From Sanderia malayensis (Eukaryota; Cnidaria; Scyphozoa; Semaeostomeae; Pelagiidae): a stretch of 64,000 bases of DNA. The notes below the pieces were generated by a model. That model was not told where the DNA came from, did not search any database, and saw only the letters and a list, made by a program, of their open reading frames with translations. Below are positions 1 through 12,500 of this stretch, in pieces. Within the stretch, counting starts at the first letter, position 1. Each line of letters starts with the position of its first letter. The stretch covers positions 2,976,001-3,040,000 of the forward strand of contig RQOL01000660.1 in NCBI GenBank assembly GCA_013076295.1, written 5' to 3'. Made by a program: the position numbers and the translations under genes.

Positions 1-1415
1 TGCCATGTCAAAAAAAGACTTGGATCTCTTTTTCAATTTTCGCTGTTGTCTTGGTCTTTGTTGTTGTGATGTCGAATAATTTGACATTGCTGCTGGCATC
101 ACTGTATACGCTCTTTGTCTTGTTTGTCTCTCTTTATTGTCTTTATTGTCACAACCGAATACGTCGTCTGTTGTTTCCAAGCCACCACTATCCTCATTTT
201 CAACTTGCTGCTTCTGACAAACATCATTTAAAATTTGTTTAAATTCTTTCTTATTTGTCGGGGTGCAAGGCATTGATTGACTAAGTTGTGAACTTGGGAA
301 ACTTGTCGTCTTCAAAACGTTTTTCAATTCCTTATGACGCTTTTCAAGCCTTCCATTGTCTGACAAAGAAATCGTTCGAAGCATCGGTTTCTTTTTATTG
401 CCGTCACTATCATTGAGTTTTCCAGTATTTGGAGCATTGTGACCGTCCAATGTTGTACCAACTCTTTTCCTATCAAAGGAAATGTTACTCCTGCTGTTCT
501 TCACCGTCTCATGCTCACCATCTTCATCTCTCTTTGAAGAAAAACTTCTTTGACTTTGACAACGTTCTTTAGTTCTTTGACCAATCCTTTCCCTACCTGC
601 ACAACAGTCTCTCGTGAAATCACGACCACAATTAGGATTGCCTCTCAGGGACAGACGTTTCATGTCTAGTTTTTCATGTAGCCGTGTGGGATGAATGCTA
701 GGATGTTCTTCATCAATCTGATTGGTTTGCAGCGAGTGAGAAAAGCCTGCAACACAACAACATCTAGTAATAGCTCTCCTTTGATAAAACTAGTAAATTT
801 ATCAAGACCATGCATTGATCATGATCTTTACACGCTTTTTATTAACCTAGCTCAAACCCTACTAGCAAAACTTTCTTAAACTTTCTATTGTTTTCTATTG
901 TTAAGGAAAACAATAGAATAAAGGAATCTATTGTAATTTAGCACAAATTCTACTAGTAAGTTTCTTATAAAGTGGTTTCTTATAAAATGTGTATATTCCA
1001 ACTCTCATAGTATTCATTATGTAATAAAAAATATACCTCCAATTGGTGAGCTGAGACTTTTGATCCTATTCTTAATCAATGAGCCAGTTTTGATGTTTCG
1101 TTGAGCTATACTATTATCACCTTCTGCTGCAAAAGGCGAAGACACTTGTCTTCTTGAAAGCTTAGGACTGTCATTGTATTTATCTGCACCGCCATGATAG
1201 CTGTATGCTGTCTTGCAGCGACGAATTTTCTCTTTTGCCTTGTTGAATTTGTTTGTCATGACTTGGATGTTCACCTCGTGAAATCGTTTTGTGTACGCCT
1301 TCTCTTTATCTAAACTTAAAACGTGCTTTTGTAATTCCAACTTCTCTCGAGTATTTCTTGCCAGTGCACTCATCTCTGATTGAGACGAGAATATCAATCC
1401 TTCTAGACTCTCCAT
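1..1415 (-). CDS. unrecognised coiled-coil/basic protein, 3' part outside window
   Basis: Two exons are visible on the minus strand. Exon 1 runs 1415 to 1037 and starts MESLEGLIF; exon 2 runs from 746 past base 1. The donor is GGAG|GTATAT and the acceptor GTTGCAG|GC; the phase (one base left over) agrees, and exon 2 stays open for all 746 bases. The first ~75 residues are charged and helical with heptad-like leucines (residues 1-70), suggesting a coiled coil. The rest is rich in Lys, Arg, Ser and Gln and looks disordered. I do not recognise the family. A shugoshin-like layout (short N-terminal coiled coil, basic tail) came to mind, but no diagnostic C-terminal motif is visible, so no function is assigned. 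The C-terminus lies upstream of the window. Confidence 0.6.
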
Positions 1416-2822
1416 GGCATGGCATCTACTTCACACACAACGTAAAGATTGCTGACTTTGTGATAAGGTTGGTAAATAAAGTCAAACCCTTTTTATACAC
1501 GCAAGTCTTGATACAGCTGTGTTTATCGAAACCTCTCTGAATCCAAATGGTTGTTTTTTTCGGCATAGTTGTCGATATATGGAGGTCCATTATCCAAAGA
1601 GTCTCCCAATGAAAGACTTCTCAATTGCTATAACACGTTTGTTGCATCTATTTTGCATGAAGTAAAACAGAGCACTTACTTAAAGTCTCCCTAGATGCAT
1701 GATTATAGGTGATAAAATTCAATGCCTGAATAAAACTTATTCAATTCGGTTGCTCATTAAAAATCCTTTGAGTGTCAACGCCAACTAAATTACATAATAA
1801 CTTGAAATATCCTCAACGAGTTTACTCGAACTTTAACCTCAATTTAGATATAACGTGTTAAATTGGATTGAATCCTAGACAGTCAGCAATACTGTCTAGG
1901 ACTCAATCCTTTGAGAATACTCAACCTTTTGAAAGACCCCCAGTCTCAGATTTTGAACCAAAAGCCTGGGGTACACAAACCTTTTTGTCACCTGCGACAG
2001 GGAAAAACAATGCTCAGGGGTCCCAAGGAACAAGGTAACATTGACAGCAAGCAGGGGGGTTAGCAACACAAACATCGAACATTCCTCATTTGATCAATGA
2101 GGGAGCATTTGCAATTTCTACAAAGGATCATGGGAACGTGAACTGTCTATATGACCTCAACCCTAAAACTCTACGACCAAAGTCATAGAACCACGATGCT
2201 TTGATATCAAGTAACGCCATGATGTGACCTTCAAGCTAATAAATAAATCTTCGTCCGTCAAATTTATAAACTATATTCTCATAAAAAGTGTGTACAGAAT
2301 TTACTTTTACGGGAAGCTGCATATAATTATTGTTAATTACTACTATAATTGCATTGCAATTAACAACTAGCTTATAAATTAATACCAATGTTGTTTTTTG
2401 TTGTAATGCGATGTTGGACACCAATGCATTATGTTCCAATGTTATGTCCCTTGGCCATTTTATTCCGATTCCTTTTGGTTCGTTTCTCTTTACCTTATCG
2501 GTCAACTTTACGCCGGTCTTAAATGGCCTTGATTTTTGGGGCGGCGTAAAAAGGCTTCTGCTTAAAGCACGATGTTCAGGGTCAAAAACGTGGAACTTAT
2601 CTCAATAACACACAATTGAATTGTCAAATTGGTTTAGTTTTCATACGTGAAGCTGAAACTTTTGTCATCATGGAACATATCTTGAAGCGGCGTGAAAGCT
2701 TGAAAAATGGCCCCAACTGGCGTCGGAACAAATTTTGAGACCGGCAGAATTAGGATCGGTGTAAAAACGTCCGTTGCAACGATACGAACCAAACAAAACC
2801 AAAAGAAGGGGGAATAGCAAGA
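1416..2822. other. intergenic, no supported gene
   Basis: This AT-rich stretch separates two minus-strand genes. Short open frames (for example 2236-2505) have no recognisable similarity or splice partners. The promoter of the coiled-coil gene (start 1415) should lie in its left part. I see no repeat of note. Confidence 0.5.
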
Positions 2823-4235
2823 TTAATTCCCTCTACCAACATAGCTTGAAGCGCGAACCCATGTTGGTTCATCTTTGCAAGGAACTGGCCTAGCAAAATA
2901 TCTTGCCCCCATCATTCCCCAGTAAAAAACTTCTCTTGAGTAGGGGCAATTGTCAATGACTGGCGGAATATCATATGATGTTCCAAGATTTCTTTTCTCG
3001 CGGGAGACAATTTTCTGAAAAACTTCCATCTCACTTGGATATGTTCCGTGCAAATTCAAAAAAGTGTGGCAAATTTCTTTTCTATGCTTAAATTCCAAAA
3101 TATAAGAGGCTGGAGGATCGTGGTGAATACGATTGTCGGCGAACCATGTGATTGGCTCAATATTCATTGATCGATAAATCCACATGGCAACAGCTTGGTC
3201 ACCGAACTTGTGACAGAGAAGTTGATCTCTGTCGCGAAGAAATTCAAGAACCAGATCAACACTCAGAATCATGAACCCCTCATCAATTCTTGTTAAACCT
3301 TGGAAAAAAATTACTGGTTTAAATTTATGTCTTGGCGTATCGGCATCAGAGCAAATTCAAAAGAGCATCCATGGTGATACCGTAAAGGTATTGACTTTGC
3401 TTTCAAATACTGGAATAGTGACTGGATAGAAAACTGCGCAGACATAATTAGCGATTAGGCTTGTCTTCCCGAATCTCGTAATTATTCACCAAAAACAAAC
3501 AGGAATTGATCATTCCCTACAAGCTTGAATAAGCAATGATGGGTAATCTATTGTCCGCTTCGCAGTTTCCTATCTAGTCATTATTCCAGTATCTTTGTAA
3601 ACATGAACACAAAATAAGCAAGAATGAAAAGTAAATATCCGCATACCTCTAATACAATGAAGGTAGCCCCAGTATAATCTTTTTCTAGGCCTGACTGGAA
3701 GTTCTTCAATTAGTCGATCCAGACAGAGAAAATTATCATCATCGATTCTGAGTAGATAATCAAATTCGAGATTTTCTTTTCCCCATTCCATCAAAGCAAG
3801 TAAACGAATCGCGAAATTAACCCCACTTGGAGTATCGAGAATGATCAAATCATTTCTGTTCTTCTTTGATTCATCTTCTAACCGTTCGGTGATATTATCA
3901 GGTATTGGGTCTCCTCTCTCATTGAGGCCGTCGGTGAAAAACTTACACACAACTCCACGATTCAAGTCACAGTCTTGCATCCACGTTTCTCGAATTGCTT
4001 GTCGTCGACTCGAGTAATTCTGGGCTGAAAGAATCGCGACGAATAATCTTGGTCTGCTTATCAACTCGCCCGCGCTCTCAGCTCTACTTTTCAATATTTC
4101 CATATTTCTTTTTGCCGCCACTATTTTCTCCTCCTGTCTATTTGAACCAAACGCAAGCAATAGGTAAATAAAGACAACAACTTGTCCGCTTGTCATTATA
4201 AAAAACAAAGTCTTATTACATTTAAATATCTTCAT
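2823..4235 (-). CDS. GT31 family beta-1,3-galactosyltransferase-like type II membrane protein
   Basis: Exon 1 is 4235-3647 and exon 2 is 3298-2823. Splicing CATTGTATTAGAG|GTATGC to TTCCAAG|GTTTAAC gives a continuous 354-aa frame. Residues ~9-30 form an N-terminal signal-anchor (LFFIMTSGQVVVFIYLLLAF). GT31 hallmarks follow in order: RPRLFVAILSA, RRQAIRETWM, FFTDG, the metal-binding RIDDDNF (DxD-type) and RLYWGY in exon 1, then EGFMILSVDLV and an acidic GDQAVAMWI block in exon 2. In the family such enzymes transfer Gal, GlcNAc or GalNAc from UDP-sugars in the Golgi lumen. Acceptor and sugar cannot be read from sequence. The stretch between YWGY and the FMILS block is shorter than usual, so a small exon may be missing (3299-3646); a 53-bp candidate at 3381-3433 breaks the phase and was not used. 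Confidence 0.85.
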
Positions 4236-5459
4236 AACTATAAATACAAAATAGTCTCAGGTTCAGGTAGCCACTAAAGTTTATCGTATCACAAGCAGTT
4301 GCTGTGAGTGATTTTTAATCATCTGATCCTACCGGAAAATTTAACAATAGCTTTGAAAATCCGGCGCGTTCCATTCCGGACCTGGTGTTCAAAAACCATG
4401 CCTGATACAAAAGTACATTGCATTGCATTTGAGCAGGTGTCTCGTGATACCTGCAATATGAATTCAGGTAAAACGTAGCTGCTTGTTCGCGCAGATGCAC
4501 GTGTAGGGACAAAACTTAGGGCACAGAAATTAAATGACAGAGATCATTGCAGTATTAAAATAGCCGGTGTTCACGAGTGCAAAATATGATACTCTTCCCA
4601 AAAAAGAATCAATTTAAAGAGATTCAAGTTCATGTCATGGTTGCTCCTGCACAGTAAATGTCAATAATATGGTCATCCCTTACGTCATTGAAAACGCGCC
4701 AAAATAAAAGGAGACTCCCTACATTGTGTCCCTGTGCTTTCGCCCGTATCTTTGCTTCGCCATCATTACAAAATAAAAATGCATATAGTAAATTACTCAA
4801 TATAGCGCAGTTTTGATATGACATCTTCAAGTGCGCTTCACAGTTCCTAATAGTCCCTAAAAGCTTAGAATTTGTTGACATTAGAACAATTGAATGGAGT
4901 CATGTCCAAAGCTTTGCAGAAGATATGGCGCACACTCGTAAACAACAACAACAACAACAACAAGGGTTACATTTGATAGCTGCAAGCTCTCAGATCAAAC
5001 TATTTTTAACAAATATCAACAGCAACAGACGTGAGAGTCAAAGAAAGAAAAAAGTTGAAAATGTCAAATAAGCTAATTCAGTCAACCAAATGTAGCCATG
5101 GTGATTGGGTTGGCGAAAAGGATTGCGTCGGCGAACGTTCGCATTCATCGAAAAGTTGCGGAAGAACTTCGCGAAAGATTGTTGAGTGGATGTGTTGATC
5201 AAGCAAAAATGAAAAAGTGCTATTGTGGATGTGTCCACTGGCCAATGCTGAACTGAAAAGAAAGTTAAAAAAATAATACTCATAGTATGACATGAGTGTA
5301 TATTTGATAAGGATCAGGGGAAAATTCTGTAACTAAGTAACAAGTCGTAACAAGTCTTAGAAAACTTTCTAAAACAAAGTTTTGATATTCTTTGATATTC
5401 TAAGAGTTTTAAACGTAACAGGTTCCCCGAAAAACTCCAATAAATAGTTGAAAAACTGG
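4236..5459. other. intergenic, no supported gene
   Basis: No gene is supported. A short CAA-triplet run lies near 4937-4962. Small open frames around 5038-5293 have no recognisable content. The region leads into the 139-bp satellite. Confidence 0.5.
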
Positions 5460-5469
5460 GTTGAACATT

Positions 5470-7330
5470 TTAATGGCTGGGGCATTGGACTTAGGGTTAG
5501 CCTTAGGGGAGGAGAAAGGTGGTCAGGATGCGCAGTAGCATGAATATTGGTACTGCGCAGGAGCGTATATGACGTAATGGTGTCTTAATGGCTAAGGCAT
5601 TGGCCTTAGGGTTAGTCTTAGCCTTAGGGTTAAGATTAGCCTATGCGGAGGAGAAAGGTGGTCAGGATGCGCAGTAGCATGAATATTGGTACTGCGCAGG
5701 AGCGTATATGACGTAATGGTGTCTTAATGGCTAAGGCATTGGCCTTAGGGTTAGTCTTAGCCTTAGGGTTAAGGTTAGCCTATGCGGAGGAGAAAGGTGG
5801 TCAGGATGCGCAGTAGCATGAATATTGGTACTGCGCAGGAGCGTATATGACGTAATGGTGTCTTAATGGCTGAGGCATTGGCCTTAGGGTTAGTCTTAGC
5901 CTTAGGGTTAAGGTTAGCCTATGCGGAGGAGAAAGGTGGTCAGGATGCGCAGTAGCATGAATATTGGTACTGCGCAGGAGCGTATATGACGTAATGGTGT
6001 CTTAATGGCTAAGGCATTGGCCTTAGGGTTAGTCTTAGCCTTAGGGTTAAGGTTAGCCTATGCGGAGGAGAAAGGTGGTCAGGATGCGCAGTAGCATGAA
6101 TATTGGTACTGCGCAGGAGCGTATATGACGTAATGGTGTCTTAATGGCTGAGGCATTGGCCTTAGGGTTAGTCTTAGCCTTAGGGTTAAGGTTAGCCTAT
6201 GCGGAGGAGAAAGGTGGTCAGGATGCGCAGTAGCATAAATATTGGTACTGCGCAGGAGCGTATATGACGTAATGGTGTCTTAATGGCTAAGGCATTGGCC
6301 TTAGGGTTAGTCTTAGCCTTAGGGTTAAGGTTAGCCTATGCGGAGGAGAAAGGTGGTCAGGATGCGCAGTAGCATGAATATTGGTACTGCGCAGGAGCGT
6401 ATATGACGTAATGGTGTCTTAATGGCTGAGGCATTGGCCTTAGGGTTAGTCTTAGCCTTAGGGTTAAGGTTAGCCTATGCGGAGGAGAAAGGTGGTCAGG
6501 ATGCGCAGAAGCATAAATATTGGTACTGCGCAGGAGCATATATGACGTAATGGTGTCTTAATGGCTAAGACACTGGCCTTAGGGTGAGTCTTAGCCTTAG
6601 GGTTAGGGTTAGCCTATGCGGGGGAGAAAGGTGGTCAGGATGCGCAGTAGCATAAATATTGGTACTGCGCAGGAGCATATATGACGTAATGGTGTCTTAA
6701 TGGCTAAGGCACTGGCCTTAGGGTGAGTCTTAGCCTTAGGGTTAGGGTTAGCCTATGCGGGGGAGAAAGGTGGTCAGGATGCGCAGTAGCATGAATATTG
6801 GTACTGCGCAGGAGCGTATATGACGTAATGGTGTCTTAATGCCTGAGGCATTGGCCTTAGGGTTAGTCTTAGCCTTAGGGTTAAGGTTAGCCTATGCGGA
6901 GGAGAAAGGTGGTCAGGATGCGCAGTAGCATGAATATTGGTACTGCGCAGGGGCGTATATGACGTAATGGTGTCTTAATGGCTAAGGCACTGGCCTTAGG
7001 GTGAGTCTTAGCCTTAGGGTTAGGGTTAGCCTATGCGGGGGAGAAAGGTGGTCAGGATGCGCAGTAGCATGAATATTGGTACTGCGCAGGAGCGTATATG
7101 ACGTAATGGTGTCTTAATGCCTGAGGCATTGGCCTTAGGGTTAGTCTTAGCCTTAGGGTTAAGGTTAGCCTATGCGGAGGAGAAAGGTGGTCAGGATGCG
7201 CAGTAGCATGAATATTGGTACTGCGCAGGGGCGTATATGACGTAATGGTGTCTTAATGGCTAAGGCATTGGCCTTAGGGTTAGCCCATGCGGAGGAGAAA
7301 GGTGGCCAGGACGCGCAGTAGCCTAAATAT
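5470..7330. repeat. 139-bp tandem satellite with embedded palindrome, CRE-like site and TTAGGG-like runs
   Basis: The motif GGTCAGGATGCGCAG recurs at 5521, 5660, 5799, 5938 and so on to 7189, exactly every 139 bp (12 periods), with a shortened, degenerate unit at 7304. Units are nearly identical; changes are single bases such as taa/tga in 'ggctaaggc'. Each unit contains a perfect 9-bp inverted repeat, TGCGCAGTA...TACTGCGCA, then TATGACGTAATGG (a CRE/ATF-like TGACGTAA), then CTTAGGGTTAG runs resembling telomere repeat. The array ends about 130 bp before the MRPS11 start codon, so it is next to, and might influence, that promoter. Short minus-strand frames inside it are repeat artefacts. Confidence 0.95.
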
Positions 7331-7397
7331 TGGCACTGCGCAGAAGTATGTATGACGTAATGGTGTCTCCAATTGCTGAGGCATGTTTTTGACGAAA

Positions 7398-7433
7398 ATC
7401 GAGCGAAGCACAGGGACGCAATGTAGCGAGTCT
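7398..7433. repeat. fragment of TAGACTCACTACATT-type MITE (one end only)
   Basis: The bases CACAGGGACGCAATGTAGCGAGTCT match the right half of the complete element at 54572-54683, with one change in the terminal repeat. Only one end is present, so this is a truncated or eroded copy just upstream of MRPS11. Confidence 0.6.
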
Positions 7434-7458
7434 TTAGATAGCTCGCATGGTTGCCAAT

Positions 7459-9079
7459 ATGGCGGCGGCAAGCGCAAGAACAATTTTCAGGAATGTCATT
7501 AGCTTGAATTTGTTGCCAAGGTCTGGCTGTGGCTGCTCAAACATATTACATTCCAAGGGTAAGTACAATTAAACAGGCATGTGTATGATATATGTAGAGT
7601 TGAGCTGTAAAGCTGAGTGAAAAAGTGAAGTGGTTTCACATCAAAAAAATTAATCCATCTGTTTCTTCTTCTCTGTTCACCAAATTGACAAAAAGATATC
7701 TGTATCACCTTTTTTACCATCCTTTACTTTAGGTATAGCCACAAAGCCGCAACTTTCTAATTTAACAAAATTAAACTTGGCAGAAAATGTGTGGCCAATT
7801 CAAAATTCAATGCAAACATGTTGGTTTGTGTTCAAAAGATTTCTTGCCAGCAGTAGAAGATCAAGGTAACTATAAGCGCAATAACTTCAGAAGAATTTAC
7901 TTCTCTAAACATTTAGCAAATAGTTTGAAATATCTGCTGCTAGAGGAAAGTATCGGCTATATTTGCAAAAGGCAAAACCATTCAATAAACCAAATAAACT
8001 TTGCAAATTTAACTCTTCTTTCTATAAATTCTTTCTATATAAACATCTAATTATATCCAATTTCAGTAAAAAAATAAACATTGCAAGCAAAAACGAAGCC
8101 CTTAAACCCGAACTCAAACTTGGACCTGCAGTCATGTACCATGAATTGCCAATTATATTTGTCAATGCGACTTACAACAACACAATGTTTACAATCACTG
8201 ATCATAATGGTAAATATGCGGTATATAGTTTTCTTTTTCACAACAATTACTAATGCTGTTTTCGAAATATATATAATCATTATGCAGCAGTACTACTCTT
8301 GTGTTCTTGCACTATTAGTTATTGGTTTGTTCTTAACCCTGGACCCTGCCTGCTTTGCAAATGAATCATAAATAGCAAGCTTTTCATTGTCCTCCACAGG
8401 AAGAACAATAGCTTGGACGTCTGCAGTGAGTTTCTCATTTGACATTTTATTCATATTTCATATTTATTTCTCATTTTGCATGTGTTTTGTGTTTAAATTC
8501 TTGCGTTGCTTTTGAATCTAATCTTACTTAAAATGCTCATATTGTTAATCTGTTGTGTCTTTCACAGGGGGCTCTTGGATTCAAAGGAGCAAAAAGGGGA
8601 ACCAATCACGCGGCACAAACAGCTGGTGAGGCAGCTGCCAAGGTAAACAACCCTTGTAAACAACAAACAAACAACAAATCAACTCACCTCACCAACAAAT
8701 ACCTTATAATATTTTTATAATATTGATCTTTATTTTACAGAAAGAGCTAAATTTGTATTTATTTTTCAGAAAGCATCTAGTCTCGGTATTGGTCGTGTAA
8801 GAGTTAAAATTCGAGGCATGGGTCCTGGAAGACAGGTTAGAAAACATGACTATTGTTTCTTATTATATTGTTTCTATTGTTCAATTTTGATTTGGTTTTG
8901 GGTCCATGTTGGAGAATCAAATGCATTTATTCCGTATTTTGAAGCATGTGTTGAACATTTCATTTTTTCAGACATCAATAAAAGGTTTACTTGCTGGTGG
9001 AAGTGAAATTGTATCGATAACTGATGTCACCCCAATTCCCCACAATGGATGCAGACCACCAAAGCAGCGAAGAATTTAG
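7459..9079 (+). CDS. MRPS11: mitochondrial ribosomal protein uS11m (MRPS11)
   Basis: Seven exons: 7459-7558, 7733-7865, 8067-8209, 8400-8425, 8568-8642, 8770-8835, 8972-9079. They join in frame to 216 aa. The N-terminus ([17 protein letters not shown]) is rich in Ala, Arg and Ser and lacks acidic residues, as expected of a mitochondrial targeting peptide. The uS11 core begins near residue 110 ([20 protein letters not shown]) and continues through [20 protein letters not shown] and [13 protein letters not shown] to [20 protein letters not shown]. The ending HNGCRPPK marks the mitochondrial/bacterial-type protein rather than cytosolic RPS14. In the family it sits in the small-subunit platform and contacts rRNA and mRNA at the exit site. 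It is convergent with DHX35; the stop codons are 478 bp apart. Confidence 0.95.
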
Positions 9080-9557
9080 TTAAATTAATGACCATCTTTA
9101 TCAAACATCATATATGAAGCATGATGTTCTTTTCGTATGTTGCTCAATATATTCCACCTATTCTGTGTTTATTTTGATTCAAATTATCAACTTGACTTTA
9201 AAAAATTCTCAAATATTTTCTGACCTATTTCTTTATTGGACACAATTGGGAAAATTGCAAGAAACCAGACAACGTGTGAAATCATTCAAAGTTGGCATTA
9301 AGTTCTCACCTTTGGTAGCACAAAAATTTCTGCCTCTCTTTATTCAAGTTTGGCTCTTTTACTCATTATTGATCTCTCCTGAGAAAAAAAATTGCATTAA
9401 ATTAAAACAGTTTTAAAATCATCATCAGCTTTCAAATATAAACTTGTGCACCCTGTGTCATAGATAATGCTATGGACTCCCTATGGAATCATAAATTTTG
9501 TATTTTCCATTGTGTTGACTGTCTTATCCCAAGTATGTTAATAAGGAGGGGGGAAAG
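9080..9557. other. shared 3' region of convergent MRPS11 and DHX35
   Basis: These 478 bp hold the 3'UTRs and polyadenylation signals of both convergent genes. Open frames here are short and AT-driven. I see no conserved coding content. Confidence 0.5.
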
Positions 9558-12500
9558 CTACGTATTTGTACGTACAGTCCCAAACTCGTAGTAATGCGAT
9601 GCCAATTCCAATAACCATGCCGAGTCGATCTACGAAAAAACACATTACCCCCGTCATTCAATTACGTTTCATTTAAACACGATTATAAATAAAAATTTCC
9701 ATGGGGGTGCAGATAGATGCTCGCGGGGAGTCTGGACAAGGAATCGCTTCACCTAAGCGAATAACATCATCCATCATTGCCTTGGAAACAACGAGTCAAG
9801 ATGCATCTGATATCAGTAATGCATACTTACGACTGTGATATACTTCATATACTCTTTCGCCGTGAGAAGAACTTGACTGAACACAACCCTACAATAAATA
9901 TTTTTCACCTTTACATTCATGTAAAGGAAACGAGTGATAAAAAAAAGAATTTCGGATAATGACAATGATGATGATGAGAATAGGAGTGAATGACCAATCA
10001 ATAAGAAGCAATACAATGTAATGCAATGCAATGTGTCAATGCAATTAGAAGTGTAAACAAACCATTTTGGTGGATAAGTTTCAGTTGCAAGAACACTCTG
10101 CGGATGAATATGCAATGGATGTTCATCTCTTATAGTCCTAAAAAGAAAAGATCAAGCTAATCGTACAACCCCCGTCGACACTCGCTATTACTTTTATCTA
10201 CCAGTCAAAATCATTGGCTTTCAGGGGGGCGATTCGATAAAAATTCAAAAGACTATAAAGCAATTGACTGCGTTAGTATGAGCTTCACTACGATTGCAAT
10301 TATAGCAGATAACTCAAATTGTAAAATTCACAGATATAAAAACACATCTGCTACAATAAAAATTCTAACAACAAGCAGGGCTGATTTTATTTACAGGGGG
10401 TTATCACACCATTGAATGTTGCATTGATGATGTCATACCGGTATTCTCCGTTTGGGTGATATTTGGCTGCGTTTGCAAACAATCCAGCGACGATGCATTT
10501 TCTGATCTTCTCGTCGTCTCCTGCAAGAACAAAATGCCACTATACAATTGGTAAGAACGTCCGACTGCGGAAAACCAACGCATGTATTCCTTTCTGGACT
10601 GAAATTGTTATTCGAAATCGTTCAAGTTCACCTTCACAAGAGATGATAGGAATTTTGTATCTTTTGAGAATTGCTTGTAGTTGTTCTTTAATCTTCACAG
10701 CATGGTTTAAAGCTAAAGAAAAACAAAGCAAATATTCATTAATTGGTAACAATTAAAACGCCAAGATGAGTTACCCGCAAAATTTATCAACCCGTTACTT
10801 TATGGATACTCGTGCTTTTTTATCCCTATATATTTGCGCGATTTTTATCCATATAATAACCCTGTATTATCCATAAAATGCATGAGAATTATCCATAAAT
10901 AACGTCACAACTAACTTTTGGAATACTCGTGCTTTTTTATCCCTATATATTTGCGCGATTTTTATCCATATATTAACCCTATATTATCCATAAAATGCAT
11001 GAGAATTATCCATAAATAACGTCACAACTAACTTTTGGAATACTCGTGCCTCACAGCTGAGAATGAGTTCAAAGTGATCAAAGGATCATAATTATTTGAA
11101 AATACGCTCCCTGTGAATCACACTTTCTTTAAATTCGAAAGCTCGAGTTTGAGAATGGCTGGTGCATTGTGTAATAGCTATAATCTTGGTGTAAGGAGTA
11201 ACAACTATTTAAATATTTCATTTTAAAGCACCAAGATAAAATTTGTTATAAAAAAGTATGCATTCCACTTACCTCTGAAGTTTAGAAAATTTGCATGACA
11301 CCACTTCGACTTCTTCTTATTCTAGAAATAAACATAAAAAAATAAATATAAACCTTAATAACTAAACATATATATAAATGTGAACATGAATGTAAGTATG
11401 AAAAAACTTACTCTGATAAATGCTCGGTAAACATTAAGTAGTGTTAAATGATCTCCTTCGTAAACTGAAAACTTCAATTTTGCAAGAGACTACGAAAAGA
11501 AAGCAAAAAATTAAAATACACCGATTAAGTGTAGTGTATAACTATAATAAACAACGAAAGTGCATATACAACAAATGATCTCCTTTCTTTTGGGCGCAAA
11601 AATGTGCGTAGATTGCAAATAAGAAAGAACATTGTTTTGTTACTAATGCTAATAATTCTTGGTGAAACAATAAAGGAATTTGTAAACTTTATAGTTAAGA
11701 ACAGGAATCTTCATAATTAATAACATAATTAGGAAAGTTGTTGAATTCCAGATATCAGTTAAAAGATTCGCTACACTTTCATCAGTAATGTCAGGGGCCT
11801 GGGCACGATATAATCATGTGACGTCACGTGTTGGCGTCCAGAGAAAGCATTCACATACACCAAACTAGACAAAATAATAGTAAACAAAACTAAACAGTAT
11901 ATTATCTCTTTGCATAATAATGCATTTTCAATAGAGATAAAATAGCAATGTAAATTCGCAGACTTACAGCAGCTTTGCTTTTGTTGTATGGAGTTATAAA
12001 GACGTTCTCAAGCTGTAGCATTGCTGTAATAACAAGAGCTTCTTCAGAACACTCAAAATCACCTGGAAATAATTAGAATTAGAAACAATAAGAAGCGAAG
12101 TAGAACAATGCATGCATGCAGTTTACAATCTGTTAAAAACTGATCGAGCATATTAATGAGCTTCAATCGTCTTCTAATGCGAACGCCCCAGTATAACCAA
12201 CCAAACATTGGCATCTCCTCTCACCTGAGAACAGAAGCATTTTCGCCAGCATTGGACTAACAGGCAGCTCAGCCATTCGAATGCCCAGTGGACTAGATAG
12301 ATCACAATTGTTGTCAATAGCTACAACATAAAAAAAAACGATATTCTGGTCGCATGTTAGACTCACTACATTGCGTCCCTGTGCCTCACTCGTTTTGTTC
12401 GCTTGCGTTGAGCGAGTTGCGAGCGAGGCACTGGAAGGTATGTTAGGCCTTATAAAAACTGCAATTGCATATTAAAGTAGGCCATAGGTGACGTCACGAG

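Noticed and set aside
3381..3433. Possible middle exon of the GT31 gene (CVFYPVTIPVF-like)
   Set aside because: It has plausible AG and GT edges, but its 53-bp length breaks the phase that direct splicing of the two outer exons satisfies.
5470..7330. True telomere or CRISPR-like array
   Set aside because: TTAGGG-like runs are short and interrupted inside a 139-bp unit, and units lack variable spacers; it is an interstitial satellite.
7280..7483. Minus-strand frame across the satellite end and MRPS11 start
   Set aside because: Overlaps the satellite unit and the opposite strand of MRPS11 exon 1; no similarity.
7459..9079. Cytosolic RPS14 as the identity of the uS11 gene
   Set aside because: The C-terminus ([11 protein letters not shown]) and N-terminal presequence fit the mitochondrial MRPS11, not the cytosolic protein.
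9639..9780. Alternative last exon of DHX35 after CGCTTAG (~9753)
   Set aside because: Its frame does not resemble the family; 9629-9558 encodes the conserved IDSAWLLELA ending in the right phase.
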